From an uncultured Bacteroidota bacterium (GTDB lineage Bacteria > Bacteroidota > Bacteroidia > Chitinophagales > Chitinophagaceae), in NCBI GenBank assembly GCA_903905065.1, contig CAIVEW010000089.1, positions 62,001 to 126,000 on the forward strand: a stretch of 64,000 nt of DNA. Reading direction: 5' to 3'. Both the position numbers and the translations under genes were made by a program. Shown here one piece after another: positions 9,537 through 17,806 of this stretch (positions are counted from its first letter, which is position 1; each line of letters starts with the position of its first letter). Under the pieces are notes generated by a model. That model was not told where the DNA came from. It saw only the letters and a list, made by a program, of their open reading frames with translations, and ran no database searches.

Positions 9537-10610
9537 TTATATCCCTACACGCAAGTGAGCAATATCCGCCAGGCGTTTTTCGGCTATTCGCATAGCGGCA
9601 AGCTGTGTGTGTACTTTTTCAGTCTCTGCTAGATGGAAAATATCCAGTGTGCGGTTGTATATCTTACCCACGGTGCTTAACGCACGTTCGCGGTTGTAAC
9701 CGTCCAGTTCTATACTTATGTTGATGATGCCACCAGCATTGATCAGGAAGTCGGGCACATAATGTATACCTTTCTCAACAAGCATTGGACCATGTACATT
9801 TTCATCGGCAAGCTGGTTGTTGGCAGCACCTGCTATCACCGGGCATTTCATTTTGTTGATGCTTTCGGTGTTCACAGTAGCGCCAAGAGCGCATGGTGCA
9901 TAGATATCAATATCGTGGCTGAAGATGTCGGTGTTTGGTATTACCTCAATAGCGGGATGCTTTTCTTTCGCCTGCTTCAGTTTCGCTTCGCTGATATCAC
10001 ATACCAGCACTTTAGCGCCTTCTTCCACCAGGTGACCCATGAGATACTGGCCCACATTGCCGGCACCCTGTACCAATATTTTCTTACCCGAGAGGGAATC
10101 CTTGCCCCAATGCTTTTTTGCAGCCGCCTTCATGCCCATATATACGCCATATGCAGTAAGCGGTGAAGGGTCTCCGCTGCCGCCCATATAGTCAGGCATA
10201 CCGGTAACAAACTCTGTTTCCATGCCTATATATTCCATATCGGCAGATGAAGTGTTCACGTCCTCAGCGGTAATGTACTTGCCATTCAGGCTGTTTACAA
10301 ACTTCCCATATCGGCGCCAGTAAGCTTCGTTCTTGAGTTTGTGTGCGTCGCCTATCAGTACTGCCTTTCCGCCACCCAGGTTAAGACCGCTTATTGCCGA
10401 CTTATAGGTCATACCACGGCTCAGGCGCAGGGCATCTGTTAAGGCGTGTTCGTGATTATCATAGTTCCACAAACGTGTACCACCTAGTGATGGCCCAAGC
10501 GTGGTGTTATGTATAGCGATGATTGCGTTGAGGCCTGTATGCGGGTCCTGGCAGAATACTACCTGCTCGTGCCCCATACTATGCATTTGTTCTAATACGG
10601 ATTGCTGCAT
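9537..10610 (-). CDS. Glu/Leu/Phe/Val dehydrogenase (leucine dehydrogenase type)
   Basis: An NAD(P)-dependent amino-acid dehydrogenase catalysing reversible oxidative deamination, most like leucine/branched-chain amino acid dehydrogenases. The substrate domain has GPSLGGTRLWNY and the catalytic-lysine motif LNLGGGKAVLIGD. The NAD domain has the Rossmann signature VQGAGNVGQYL near residue 188. At 357 residues it matches the short octameric leucine dehydrogenases and not the glutamate dehydrogenases of about 450. Soluble, cytoplasmic. It stands alone, convergent with the small secreted proteins. Exact substrate preference (Leu, Val or Phe) cannot be read from the sequence. Confidence 0.9.
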   Translation of the reverse strand: MQQSVLEQMHSMGHEQVVFCQDPHTGLNAIIAIHNTTLGPSLGGTRLWNYDNHEHALTDALRLSRGMTYKSAISGLNLGGGKAVLIGDAHKLKNEAYWRRYGKFVNSLNGKYITAEDVNTSSADMEYIGMETEFVTGMPDYMGGSGDPSPLTAYGVYMGMKAAAKKHWGKDSLSGKKILVQGAGNVGQYLMGHLVEEGAKVLVCDISEAKLKQAKEKHPAIEVIPNTDIFSHDIDIYAPCALGATVNTESINKMKCPVIAGAANNQLADENVHGPMLVEKGIHYVPDFLINAGGIINISIELDGYNRERALSTVGKIYNRTLDIFHLAETEKVHTQLAAMRIAEKRLADIAHLRVGI

Positions 10611-10802
10611 AATGTCTGATTTAGGGCTGCAAACTAATTAATTTGCGCGTAACTTTTATGTAGCAAAAAATGCAATATGGCACTCGGGTTTTCCAACAAC
10701 GAGCGGAAGGTTTTCTCGCAGAGACGCAAGAGCGCGACTCACTCATTATATTTTAAACGCGCAAATGGGCACACAAGGAAAAGCGCAGCCGGCTGAACTG
10801 CC

Positions 10803-11612
10803 CTAATTCAATACAAACTTTATGGGCAGCGTAAACAGTACCTTTACGGGCATTCCGTTTTGCTTGCCGGGTTTCCATTTAGGCATACCGCTGACGATAT
10901 GCAGGGCTTCTTCATCGCATCCGCCACCAATGCTGCGCACTACTTTTGCATTTGTCACTGCACCATCTTCGTTGACTACAAACTCTATCAGCACCTGGCC
11001 CTGGATACCTGCCTCTCTTGCGGGATCGGGATAATGCAGATGTTTGCCCAGATAGTCACCCATGTTCCCAACAAATTCCGGCATTTGTTCCACCCAGCGC
11101 ACAGCCGCATTCTTATTACCGGATGATGAGGAAATGACCCCGCTTCCGGTCCCCGCCTCAGTTGTTGGTACCGAAGAGAGCCCTGTAGAATCGCCGGTTG
11201 TGTTCGAGAGGCCGGGTTGTACGTTGTGAAGGTCTGCCACAGGGGTCATCGTGTTTTCCGTCGGGAGGACATTGTCCACAATTTTTGGCGGTGTAAGGAT
11301 ACGCGAGTTTGCGGTCGGTGGCGGAGATGGCGGCAAGGTATTGGGAGGCGCAGGCGGTGCGGGTGGCAGAATGGTATGAACTTCAGAAAGAACAATAGGC
11401 TTGTCACTGATAAATCTCGCTACGGAATGCGCGCGGTTCAGATCAATAAACGAAAAACAGAACAGCGCGCTGACACCTGCGAGCACGAACGTACCGGCTC
11501 TTTTCATCCTGTTGTCATAGTTTCTACGGAGCTCATAGCCACCGTATGTCTTGTTCCGGTTGTCGAAAATAATGTCGAGGTAGTCGGCATTTAATAGTGT
11601 TGTAGGTTCCAT
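10803..11612 (-). CDS. energy transducer TonB
   Basis: A 269-residue TonB-family protein linking the inner-membrane proton motive force to outer-membrane receptors. A short cytoplasmic head is followed by one TM helix (AGTFVLAGVSALFCFSF, about residues 34-52), then a proline-rich periplasmic spacer (PPAPPAPPNTLPPSPPP) and the C-terminal TonB domain (GQVLIEFVVNEDGAVTNAKV...WKPGKQNGMPVKV). ExbB/ExbD are not adjacent, so this is probably one of several TonB paralogues. It could serve either receptor in the window; that pairing is inference. Confidence 0.9.
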   Translation of the reverse strand: MEPTTLLNADYLDIIFDNRNKTYGGYELRRNYDNRMKRAGTFVLAGVSALFCFSFIDLNRAHSVARFISDKPIVLSEVHTILPPAPPAPPNTLPPSPPPTANSRILTPPKIVDNVLPTENTMTPVADLHNVQPGLSNTTGDSTGLSSVPTTEAGTGSGVISSSSGNKNAAVRWVEQMPEFVGNMGDYLGKHLHYPDPAREAGIQGQVLIEFVVNEDGAVTNAKVVRSIGGGCDEEALHIVSGMPKWKPGKQNGMPVKVLFTLPIKFVLN

Positions 11613-11696
11613 GATAGTGCGTTTATTAAATAGAACCGCGAACAGTTATTTTCCATAAACTTGTACAAACTATTTTCAGCTATTTTTACAACCGAT

Positions 11697-12281
11697 ATGC
11701 CGAACCTCTACATAATAGCGGGCTGCAATGGCGCGGGGAAAACAACCGCCAGTTTCACGATCTTCCCAGACATACTCAATTGCAGGCAGTTTGTGAACGC
11801 GGACAATATTGCTTACGGCCTATCGCCTTTTGACGTGGAAAGCGTGGCGCTGGAAGCTGGCAAGATTATGCTGCAAAGAATTAATGAGCTATTAGTCCTT
11901 GGCGATGATTTCGCAATAGAGACTACCCTTACCACCCGAAGTTATGTTTCATTAATTCAAAAAGCAAAGGGGTTGGGCTATAAGGTGTCCCTGATTTATA
12001 TATGGCTCAATTCGCCGCAACTTGCGATAGAAAGGGTGGCGGAAAGAGTGAAAAATGGCGGGCATAACATACCTACGGACGTGATAGAAAGAAGGTATTT
12101 CCGTGGAGTAAAGAACCTATTTGAGTTGTTCATACCCATCTGCGATTTATGGACGGTGGCAGACAATACCTATGGAAATCTGATCCAGGTAGCAAGTAAA
12201 AATGAAATTGAAAATGTTATAGAAGATGTCGAACTTTGGAATGTAATTAACAAGCAGTTTTATGAATCTAAAACCAGATAA
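11697..12281 (+). CDS. zeta-toxin-like P-loop kinase
   Basis: A 194-residue P-loop protein of the zeta toxin/AAA-ATPase-like family (known members phosphorylate UDP-N-acetylglucosamine). Walker A is IIAGCNGAGKTTASFT near the N-terminus. NADNIAYGLSP and DFAIETTLTTRSY give the acidic and substrate-loop residues typical of the family, and a lid arginine lies in VKNGGHNIPTDVIERRY. The ATG encoding MPNLYIIAG is preferred over the track start because Walker A then sits at the usual distance from the N-terminus. The next gene overlaps it by 20 bases and encodes a small protein often found with this kinase. Toxin activity is not proven; a housekeeping kinase is possible. Confidence 0.75.
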   Translation: MPNLYIIAGCNGAGKTTASFTIFPDILNCRQFVNADNIAYGLSPFDVESVALEAGKIMLQRINELLVLGDDFAIETTLTTRSYVSLIQKAKGLGYKVSLIYIWLNSPQLAIERVAERVKNGGHNIPTDVIERRYFRGVKNLFELFIPICDLWTVADNTYGNLIQVASKNEIENVIEDVELWNVINKQFYESKTR

Positions 12282-12444
12282 TCTTGAACTGTCCAAGAAA
12301 ATAACAGCCGGGTTAAAACTTGCGGTTCGTAGGTTTTTTGAAAAAAAAGCAGCCAATAACGAGTCTGTTGTTATCGGCGACGGTAAAGGCGGGATAATAC
12401 GCGTTCCCGCAAAAGACCTGTTACGAGATTCCGATAAGGAATAA
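12262..12444 (+). CDS. small partner protein of the zeta-like kinase
   Basis: A 60-residue protein whose start overlaps the kinase gene's end, implying coupled translation. The N-terminal half is helical and basic (LSKKITAGLKLAVRRFFEKKAA); the C-terminal half has a short strand-turn-strand (SVVIGDGKGGIIRVPAKDLL). Small proteins of this kind commonly accompany zeta-like kinases in Gram-negative genomes, so it may be the antitoxin or a modulator. No DNA-binding motif is evident. The gene order is toxin first, the reverse of classical epsilon-zeta. The role is inferred from context. Confidence 0.6.
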   Translation: MNLKPDNLELSKKITAGLKLAVRRFFEKKAANNESVVIGDGKGGIIRVPAKDLLRDSDKE

Positions 12445-12453
12445 TTTTTCCAC

Positions 12454-12840
12454 CTACTTCACGTCAAACCACACCTTCTTCTTCTCATTCCACTCACCAT
12501 TATAGTTTATGGTCAGCTCTTCGCCCTTTTTTATATCGCGCACAGCTTGTACATACATGGTATTGTCATCGTAGTTCATAAAGTATTCGCAATTAGAGCG
12601 GTAGGAATGATTGTAAATAGGTATCAGGCCCAGCGCCATGCAGCACATTTCCGCGCCACCGGGTTGCCATTCAAATATATAATCATGCAGCAGCGTTTTG
12701 TCCAGCAACTTCCTGTCCTCGCCGCTCATCACGATCACCGGCGATGTCTCTATAACCGTTTGCGCCTTAATGGGTTTCCGGGCAAATATGCCCCGCCCCT
12801 TGCCTTCTGTTTCGCCTATTGCCACCAATTGTTCAGCCAT
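12454..12840 (-). CDS. SET domain-containing protein
   Basis: A 128-residue stand-alone SET domain, the fold of protein lysine methyltransferases. The N-terminal strand GKGRGIFARKPIKAQTVIE is the SAM-binding start of the domain. The signature pair IYNHSYRSNCEY (the NHS motif of the pseudoknot) and VRDIKKGEELTINYNGEW (the ELTxxY motif) is intact, including the catalytic-region tyrosine. No pre-SET cysteines or post-SET domain are present, which is usual in bacterial versions. The substrate is unknown. It is convergent with the kinase/partner pair, with 9 bases between the stops. Confidence 0.85.
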   Translation of the reverse strand: MAEQLVAIGETEGKGRGIFARKPIKAQTVIETSPVIVMSGEDRKLLDKTLLHDYIFEWQPGGAEMCCMALGLIPIYNHSYRSNCEYFMNYDDNTMYVQAVRDIKKGEELTINYNGEWNEKKKVWFDVK

Positions 12841-12929
12841 ATATCAAGAGTAAATCAGCTAAAATCCTTCCTTATTTAATAAAATAGTATTTTTAGCTGT
12901 CTTTTTATATTTTTACAGCCTAAAGGTAC

Positions 12930-13796
12930 ATGAATATGAATTTCATTAAAAAACCATTGGTTTTTCTTGCGTTTGCTTTGCTGACAATGCCTTCGCACAG
13001 TTTTGCCCAATATCAATTTAACCTCGATCCGTTTGGCAGTTACTTCAAGGACCTCAAACGTTACGAGCTGGGCTTCACGCTTGACGTACCGAGCGGCAAC
13101 ATTAATGGCGTAACAAGAGTAACCGCGCCCTTCATTGGCGACACCACCAACCTTAAAAGAACGCTTACCGGCCAGGGATTCGGCATATCTATCGGTGTTA
13201 CTGCTCCGTTTAAACGAACAGGCCATATCAGCTGCTGGGCAATGGATGTACAGTTGCTGTTGCATTATTATACCTGGTCAAATCTGAACCAGGTTTATGG
13301 TATTGATGGTTCGTTCACAAGCGCAGCTGAGCCGCTTAGCGCTACCTCATACGAAGCAGCGCTGCCACTGGGTATACAATACATGGTCGGCAACGATGCG
13401 GCGGTGCTCACTAAGCGTTTGCCATTCTGCGCATCATTCGGCATTGGCGTTATTCCCCAGATGTATATGACCAACCTGAACGAAGTTTCCACTTATGATA
13501 ACCAGTTCGCGTTCGGCGTAACGCCTTATGCTAAGATCGAAGCCGGCGTTTTCCTGGGTTGGTGCATAAAGGTCAGGCTGATGTATACTTACGGACAGGT
13601 TAATTTATTCGATGCTAATAATGCTATTCCCAGCCAAACCGGCTCTACCGTTCCGATGACAGACGGGCCGTTTGGCTTCTCTACTACCTCTCACTTCATG
13701 GCGAGCCTGATACTGATGCCATTCTCTGGCAAATGGGCCGAAACAAGGTGGTACAACACATACGATACATACAACCAGCACGACAGGCTGAATTAA
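12930..13796 (+). CDS. secreted/outer-membrane beta-rich hypothetical protein
   Basis: A 288-residue protein with a signal peptide (residues 1 to about 28, ending SHSFAQ). The mature protein is rich in alternating aromatic/polar strands (YELGFTLDVPSG, GFGISIGVTAPF, FAFGVTPYAKIEAGVFLGW), as in outer-membrane beta-barrels. I cannot name a family. Two ATGs lie close together (MNMNF); the first is taken. A palindromic intergenic region with a strong hairpin follows the stop and probably ends its transcript. Confidence 0.6.
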   Translation: MNMNFIKKPLVFLAFALLTMPSHSFAQYQFNLDPFGSYFKDLKRYELGFTLDVPSGNINGVTRVTAPFIGDTTNLKRTLTGQGFGISIGVTAPFKRTGHISCWAMDVQLLLHYYTWSNLNQVYGIDGSFTSAAEPLSATSYEAALPLGIQYMVGNDAAVLTKRLPFCASFGIGVIPQMYMTNLNEVSTYDNQFAFGVTPYAKIEAGVFLGWCIKVRLMYTYGQVNLFDANNAIPSQTGSTVPMTDGPFGFSTTSHFMASLILMPFSGKWAETRWYNTYDTYNQHDRLN

Positions 13797-13835
13797 CCTG
13801 CCTGCCGGTTGGCAAGTTCGACAATTCCGAAATTC

Positions 13836-13871
13836 GACAATGCCCTGCAATACGCGGGGCATTGTCTTTTT
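13836..13871 (+). terminator. rho-independent terminator
   Basis: The stem GACAATGCCC/GGGCATTGTC is followed by a TTTTTAT tract on the plus strand, just downstream of the secreted protein gene. Confidence 0.75.
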
Positions 13872-13962
13872 ATAGGCTGAATTAATTCGACAATTTGAAA
13901 GTGCCCAACAAGCCGAAAAGACATTGGGACCGGCGCCAATTCAAATGCTTGCAATACGCAGC

Positions 13963-13990
13963 GCATTGTCTTTTACAGAAAAGACAATGC
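13963..13990 (-). terminator. terminator hairpin for the helicase gene
   Basis: A perfect 12-bp stem GCATTGTCTTTT/AAAAGACAATGC with a 4-base loop, lying downstream of the minus-strand helicase gene. It shares the GACAATGC word with the plus-strand terminator in the same gap. Confidence 0.6.
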
Positions 13991-14052
13991 CACCCAAAAT
14001 GAGTAGCATTGCCAAATTGTCGAATTGCCGAACTTGCCAACCGGCAGGCAGG

Positions 14053-15789
14053 TTATTTCCTCTTCCCTTTATAACCACCGCCGCTGCCGCCGCCATCTCT
14101 GCCGCCATACGCCCGTACGTCACCCGAGAACCTTGGGCCTTGTGGCCTTGGCCTGCCGCCGCGCGATTCACCACCGCCTCCAAAACTGCGTTGTTCTGCT
14201 TCATCAACGCGCACTTTGCGGCCTTTGAATTTCTTATTGGCAAGGTGCTCCATAATGTATTCCGCAGCATCGCCGGGCACATTGAAGAAGCTGCTCATAT
14301 CGCGCACCGTCATGCGGTCTATGGTGTTCGGCTCTATGTCCGTTGATTCCACAATGAACTGTTGCAGTTTCTGCTCATTCAGCCCGTCTTTTTCGCCCAG
14401 GTTAATGAACAGGCGCACATAACGGTTGCCAAAGCTTTTTTCTTTGCCTTCTTTGCGGTCATAACCGGCATTAAGGTCTTCCGTATCCTGGTAAGTTAAG
14501 ATTGTGTCTTTGAGCTGCAGGTATATCAGTTTCCTGATCAGCTCGTCCTTGTCCACGTCCGCAAATGTTTCGTGGATCGTATCACGGTATAGTTTTGCAA
14601 AGTCAGCCCTTGGCTCTGCGGTAGCTATCTGCTCCAGGTAAAAGAACATTTTCTTGCGCACTATTTCAGCCCCATCCGGTATATCGCTCTTATGAAACTT
14701 CTGTTTTACCAGGCGCTCTATCTGGCGGATATTGGATATCTGCTTTGGCGAAACGATAGACATGCATATACCCGACTTACCGGCGCGTGCAGTACGGCCG
14801 CTGCGGTGTGTATATACTTCCGGATCATCAGGCAGCTCGTAATTGATAACGTGGGTAATATCATTTACATCAATTCCGCGGGCGGCAACATCCGTAGCCA
14901 CTATACATTGTAATGCTTTGCTTTTAAAACGCTCCATTACCTTGCTGCGCATTTTCTGGTCCATATCGCCATGCAGCGGACTGGTAGGATAGCCCATTTT
15001 CATCAGCTTCTCAGACACTTCCTGTGCGTCCTGCTTGGTACGGGTAAATATGATACCATATATACCGGGCGTAAAATCAAGCAACCTGCGCAGCGTTTCA
15101 AACCGGTTGTGGTGGTTGGCTACGTAGTACTGGTGGTCAATGTTCTCATTAGTGGTGTTCGCCGCAGCAACTGAAAACTCTTTCCAGTCTTTCATAAAGC
15201 GCTTGGCAATGCCGCGCACTTCATTGCTCATAGTTGCCGAAAAAAGCCAGGTATGCTCACGCGCCGGCGTATTTTTCAATATCAGGTCTATATCCTCGCG
15301 GAAACCCATGTTCAGCATTTCATCTGCCTCATCCAGAACCACATATTGCAGGTGTTCCAAAGACAGCGCCTTGCGCTCCAGCAGATCTATAAGGCGGCCC
15401 GGGGTAGCCACGATCACCTGTGGGTTCGCCCTTACCTCACGCAGTTGCCCGCTGATCGGCACACCGCCATACACCGCGCATACACGCAGCCCGCGCATAT
15501 GGGCGCCATACTTGGTCATTTCCTCCTGTATCTGCATACAGAGCTCCCTCGTGGGGCTCAGTACCAGGCACTGAACATGTTTTACCGCCACATCCACATG
15601 ATGAAGTAATGGTAATCCGTAGGCAGCCGTTTTCCCGGTGCCGGTCTGCGCAAGCCCAATTATGTCTATAGGCTCAGCTAAAAGTTGAGGTATTACTTTT
15701 TGTTGAATAGGAGTAGGTGTCTCAAAGCCAAGGTCAGAAATAGCTCGCGTCAATTCTTCCCGCATGGGGAAGTCTGAAAAAAGATTCAT
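14053..15789 (-). CDS. DEAD-box ATP-dependent RNA helicase
   Basis: A 578-residue RNA helicase. The N-terminal core has Q motif TPIQQKVIP, motif I AQTGTGKTAAYG, Ia PTRELCMQ, II DEADEM and III SAT. The second RecA domain has motif VI HRSGRTARAGKSG. After the core comes a DbpA-type RNA-binding domain (VRLFINLGEKDGL...DMSSFFNVPGDAAEYI, about residues 455-530), then a Gly/Arg-rich tail (GGGGESRGGRPRPQG...GGGYKGKRK). The layout matches the CsdA/DeaD-type helicases that act in ribosome assembly and cold adaptation. The assignment to that branch is inferred from domain order. Cytoplasmic, monocistronic. Confidence 0.93.
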   Translation of the reverse strand: MNLFSDFPMREELTRAISDLGFETPTPIQQKVIPQLLAEPIDIIGLAQTGTGKTAAYGLPLLHHVDVAVKHVQCLVLSPTRELCMQIQEEMTKYGAHMRGLRVCAVYGGVPISGQLREVRANPQVIVATPGRLIDLLERKALSLEHLQYVVLDEADEMLNMGFREDIDLILKNTPAREHTWLFSATMSNEVRGIAKRFMKDWKEFSVAAANTTNENIDHQYYVANHHNRFETLRRLLDFTPGIYGIIFTRTKQDAQEVSEKLMKMGYPTSPLHGDMDQKMRSKVMERFKSKALQCIVATDVAARGIDVNDITHVINYELPDDPEVYTHRSGRTARAGKSGICMSIVSPKQISNIRQIERLVKQKFHKSDIPDGAEIVRKKMFFYLEQIATAEPRADFAKLYRDTIHETFADVDKDELIRKLIYLQLKDTILTYQDTEDLNAGYDRKEGKEKSFGNRYVRLFINLGEKDGLNEQKLQQFIVESTDIEPNTIDRMTVRDMSSFFNVPGDAAEYIMEHLANKKFKGRKVRVDEAEQRSFGGGGESRGGRPRPQGPRFSGDVRAYGGRDGGGSGGGYKGKRK

Positions 15790-16582
15790 TTAATAAAGAA
15801 CTTTAAAAAAAATAATGCGCACCAATTCGGTGAAGCGGGTGCAAAGGTACGGGAATTAAATGAAAAAAAATCGGAATCAATGCTAAACTGGGATAGATGT
15901 CATTGTGAGCATACCCAAATAGGTTACTTCGCTATGTGCTGGTATCAAGCGTCCGTTGTGTCACTCCGTTGTATGTTCTGTTCATCATTGAGCCTTCTTT
16001 ACGCAATAGTGAAAACAGCACTTGGGTGAGTAACATTCTGCCGCGATAATTGCTCACTTTTTTAAAAAAAGCCTTATTGCCCACAATGTGATTGATAACC
16101 AGCGAAGTAGTAAAAGTAATCCACAAATTCTTGCTCAAAAATTGCTCAATTGTTGCTCATTTCTTGCTCAAAAGTTGCCCGCTTTTGCCCTTTGTCTCGT
16201 CCTGAATAGGTCTACACCGGGTTATAAAATCCTGATTTTTGATTACAGTGGAAGCCATGAAACTATGGACGGAAATCTTCCAAATCCACCACAAAGCTAG
16301 TGACGAAAATGATCGCATGCAAAAAAAGAAATCCACATTTTTACGCTTCTTCGCCGTCAGGATTAGAAAATCCTGAAAATGCTGATTCATACAAATTACC
16401 CATTCAATACCTCATGTGGCGTGCAAACGGGATGGCTTAATACATAAACACCTAACAATAGACTACTTGAAATTCTCAAATGCCCCATATTTCCTCATTT
16501 TTTATTTATCGGCAAAGGGGCGTCACTCATTAAATGCAATATAAATATTGCAAAAGCACACTTTGTCCATATCATTCGTATT
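15790..16582. other. long intergenic region with direct repeats and no convincing gene
   Basis: About 790 bases between divergently placed genes. It contains a run of TTGCTCA words (four within about 45 bases near 16,133-16,180) and two short minus-strand frames (around 15932-16138 and 16157-16390). Their predicted peptides look like degraded coding sequence, e.g. VSNYRGRMLLTQVLFSLLRKE and QDFLILTAKKRKNVDFFF. These may be remnants of a mobile or repeated element. The helicase promoter should lie in the first 100 bases. Confidence 0.35.
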
Positions 16583-17458
16583 TTGCAACAAACCAAACCT
16601 TTGAAACGAATATTATTTTCGTTGGCCTTATTGTTTTCTACCCATTTGTATGCTCAGGAACATCATGAATTGGGTGTTATGGGGGGTGTCGCTAATTACT
16701 ATGGTGACCTTCAGCCCAGCCTGTTACCATCTTACGGATATAAGCCTGTTGCAGGAATTGTTTACAAATATTTTATGAACCCGTTCATTGCCTTGCGGTG
16801 TGGAGCTACGTATAATTCCCTTACCGCATCAGACAGCAGGAGTAGTATAACTGAAGACCGCGCACGCAACCTGAGTTTTTCAACCAATGTGTACGAATTG
16901 CATGCGGCGCTTGAAATTAATTTTTTGCCTGTTGAAGTAAAGAAAAAGAAATTCTCCCCTTATATCTTCGGTGGCATAGCGGGGTTTTACTTCAATCCTT
17001 ATGCCTATGATAATAGTGGCAACAAAGTTTTTTTAAAACCACTCGGTACAGAAGGTGAGGGTCTCGCAATGTACCCGGACCGTAAGCAATACAGCCTTGT
17101 AAACATGGCTTTTCCGTTTGGGGGCGGCCTCAAGTTCTTTATGGGTAAACGCATGATGCTCTGCTTAGAAATGGGTTATCGATATACGAATACAGACTAC
17201 CTTGACGACGTAAGCAAATCGTATGTGAACCTGAATGTACTACAGGCAGAAAAAGGGACCTTGGCAGCACAGATGTCTTATCGCGGCAATACAGTAAGTG
17301 GATGGAACGGCAACTATCCTAACTATGGCGTCGCCCGTGGTGATAACCAGGCGAATGACTGGTATTGGTATGGTACTATTTCTCTGAGTGTATTTTTTCA
17401 TTCCTCCGCTTATGATGCCGACTATATAAATACGAAATGCCCGAAGGTGTTCCGGTAA
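16583..17458 (+). CDS. DUF6089-type outer-membrane beta-barrel protein
   Basis: A 291-residue protein with a signal peptide ending THLYAQ. It begins EHHELGVMGGVANYYGDLQPS, typical of DUF6089/porin-like proteins of Bacteroidota. Glycine- and aromatic-rich strands follow (FGGIAGFYFNPYAYD, AFPFGGGLKFFMGKRMMLCLEMGYRYTNTDYLDDVS). No ATG is available: the start is TTG, either the one used here or a second TTG six codons downstream, which gives MKRILFSLALL and is a slightly better signal peptide. Outer-membrane location is likely; function unknown. Confidence 0.75.
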   Translation: MQQTKPLKRILFSLALLFSTHLYAQEHHELGVMGGVANYYGDLQPSLLPSYGYKPVAGIVYKYFMNPFIALRCGATYNSLTASDSRSSITEDRARNLSFSTNVYELHAALEINFLPVEVKKKKFSPYIFGGIAGFYFNPYAYDNSGNKVFLKPLGTEGEGLAMYPDRKQYSLVNMAFPFGGGLKFFMGKRMMLCLEMGYRYTNTDYLDDVSKSYVNLNVLQAEKGTLAAQMSYRGNTVSGWNGNYPNYGVARGDNQANDWYWYGTISLSVFFHSSAYDADYINTKCPKVFR

Positions 17459-17474
17459 GCAGCAGAAAGAAGGG

Positions 17475-17726
17475 TCATTCCTTGATCTCGATCTCCAGTT
17501 TTTTGCCAAATGGTGTGAGCTGAATATATTTTTCCTCCATTGAGTACTTTATCAGCCCGAAGTCCTGCAGTAATCCGAGGTACTGGTCTACTTGCTTGAG
17601 CGGGACGTGCGCTCCCTTTGCCACCAATTTAAAACAATCGGCATGCGCAAATTCTGTTTTGTCGCCACAATGGTGTTTAATGATCGAGAAAACTTTTTTG
17701 AAATTGTTTGCGTTGTCAGTAAGCAT
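17475..17726 (-). CDS. small hypothetical protein with winged-helix-like C-terminus
   Basis: An 83-residue soluble protein. The end of the chain (VDQYLGLLQDFGLIKYSMEEKYIQLTPFGKKLEIEIKE) has the helix followed by two strands seen in winged-helix proteins, with an LTPFGK pattern common in small DNA-binding or RNA-binding wings. The N-terminus is helical with HHCGDK and HADC. It is convergent with the DUF6089 gene. The fold is a guess from pattern; no family name is claimed. Confidence 0.5.
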   Translation of the reverse strand: MLTDNANNFKKVFSIIKHHCGDKTEFAHADCFKLVAKGAHVPLKQVDQYLGLLQDFGLIKYSMEEKYIQLTPFGKKLEIEIKE

Positions 17727-17806
17727 ATCGTTTTTACCTGATAATAAAAATCATTCCACCGTGCCATTTTGAAAATCAACGCCAAGAGCGTATTTTGGAA
17801 ATACAA

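Larger units (their letters stand above)
13797..14052. repeat. 24-bp perfect inverted repeat bracketing a convergent intergenic region
   Basis: The first 24 bases after the upstream stop (CCTGCCTGCCGGTTGGCAAG and on) recur as a perfect reverse complement at 14029-14052, right up to the helicase stop codon. Between the arms lie two further hairpins and several copies of an AATTCGACAATT-like word. The arrangement is symmetrical and contains no ORF. Confidence 0.85.
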
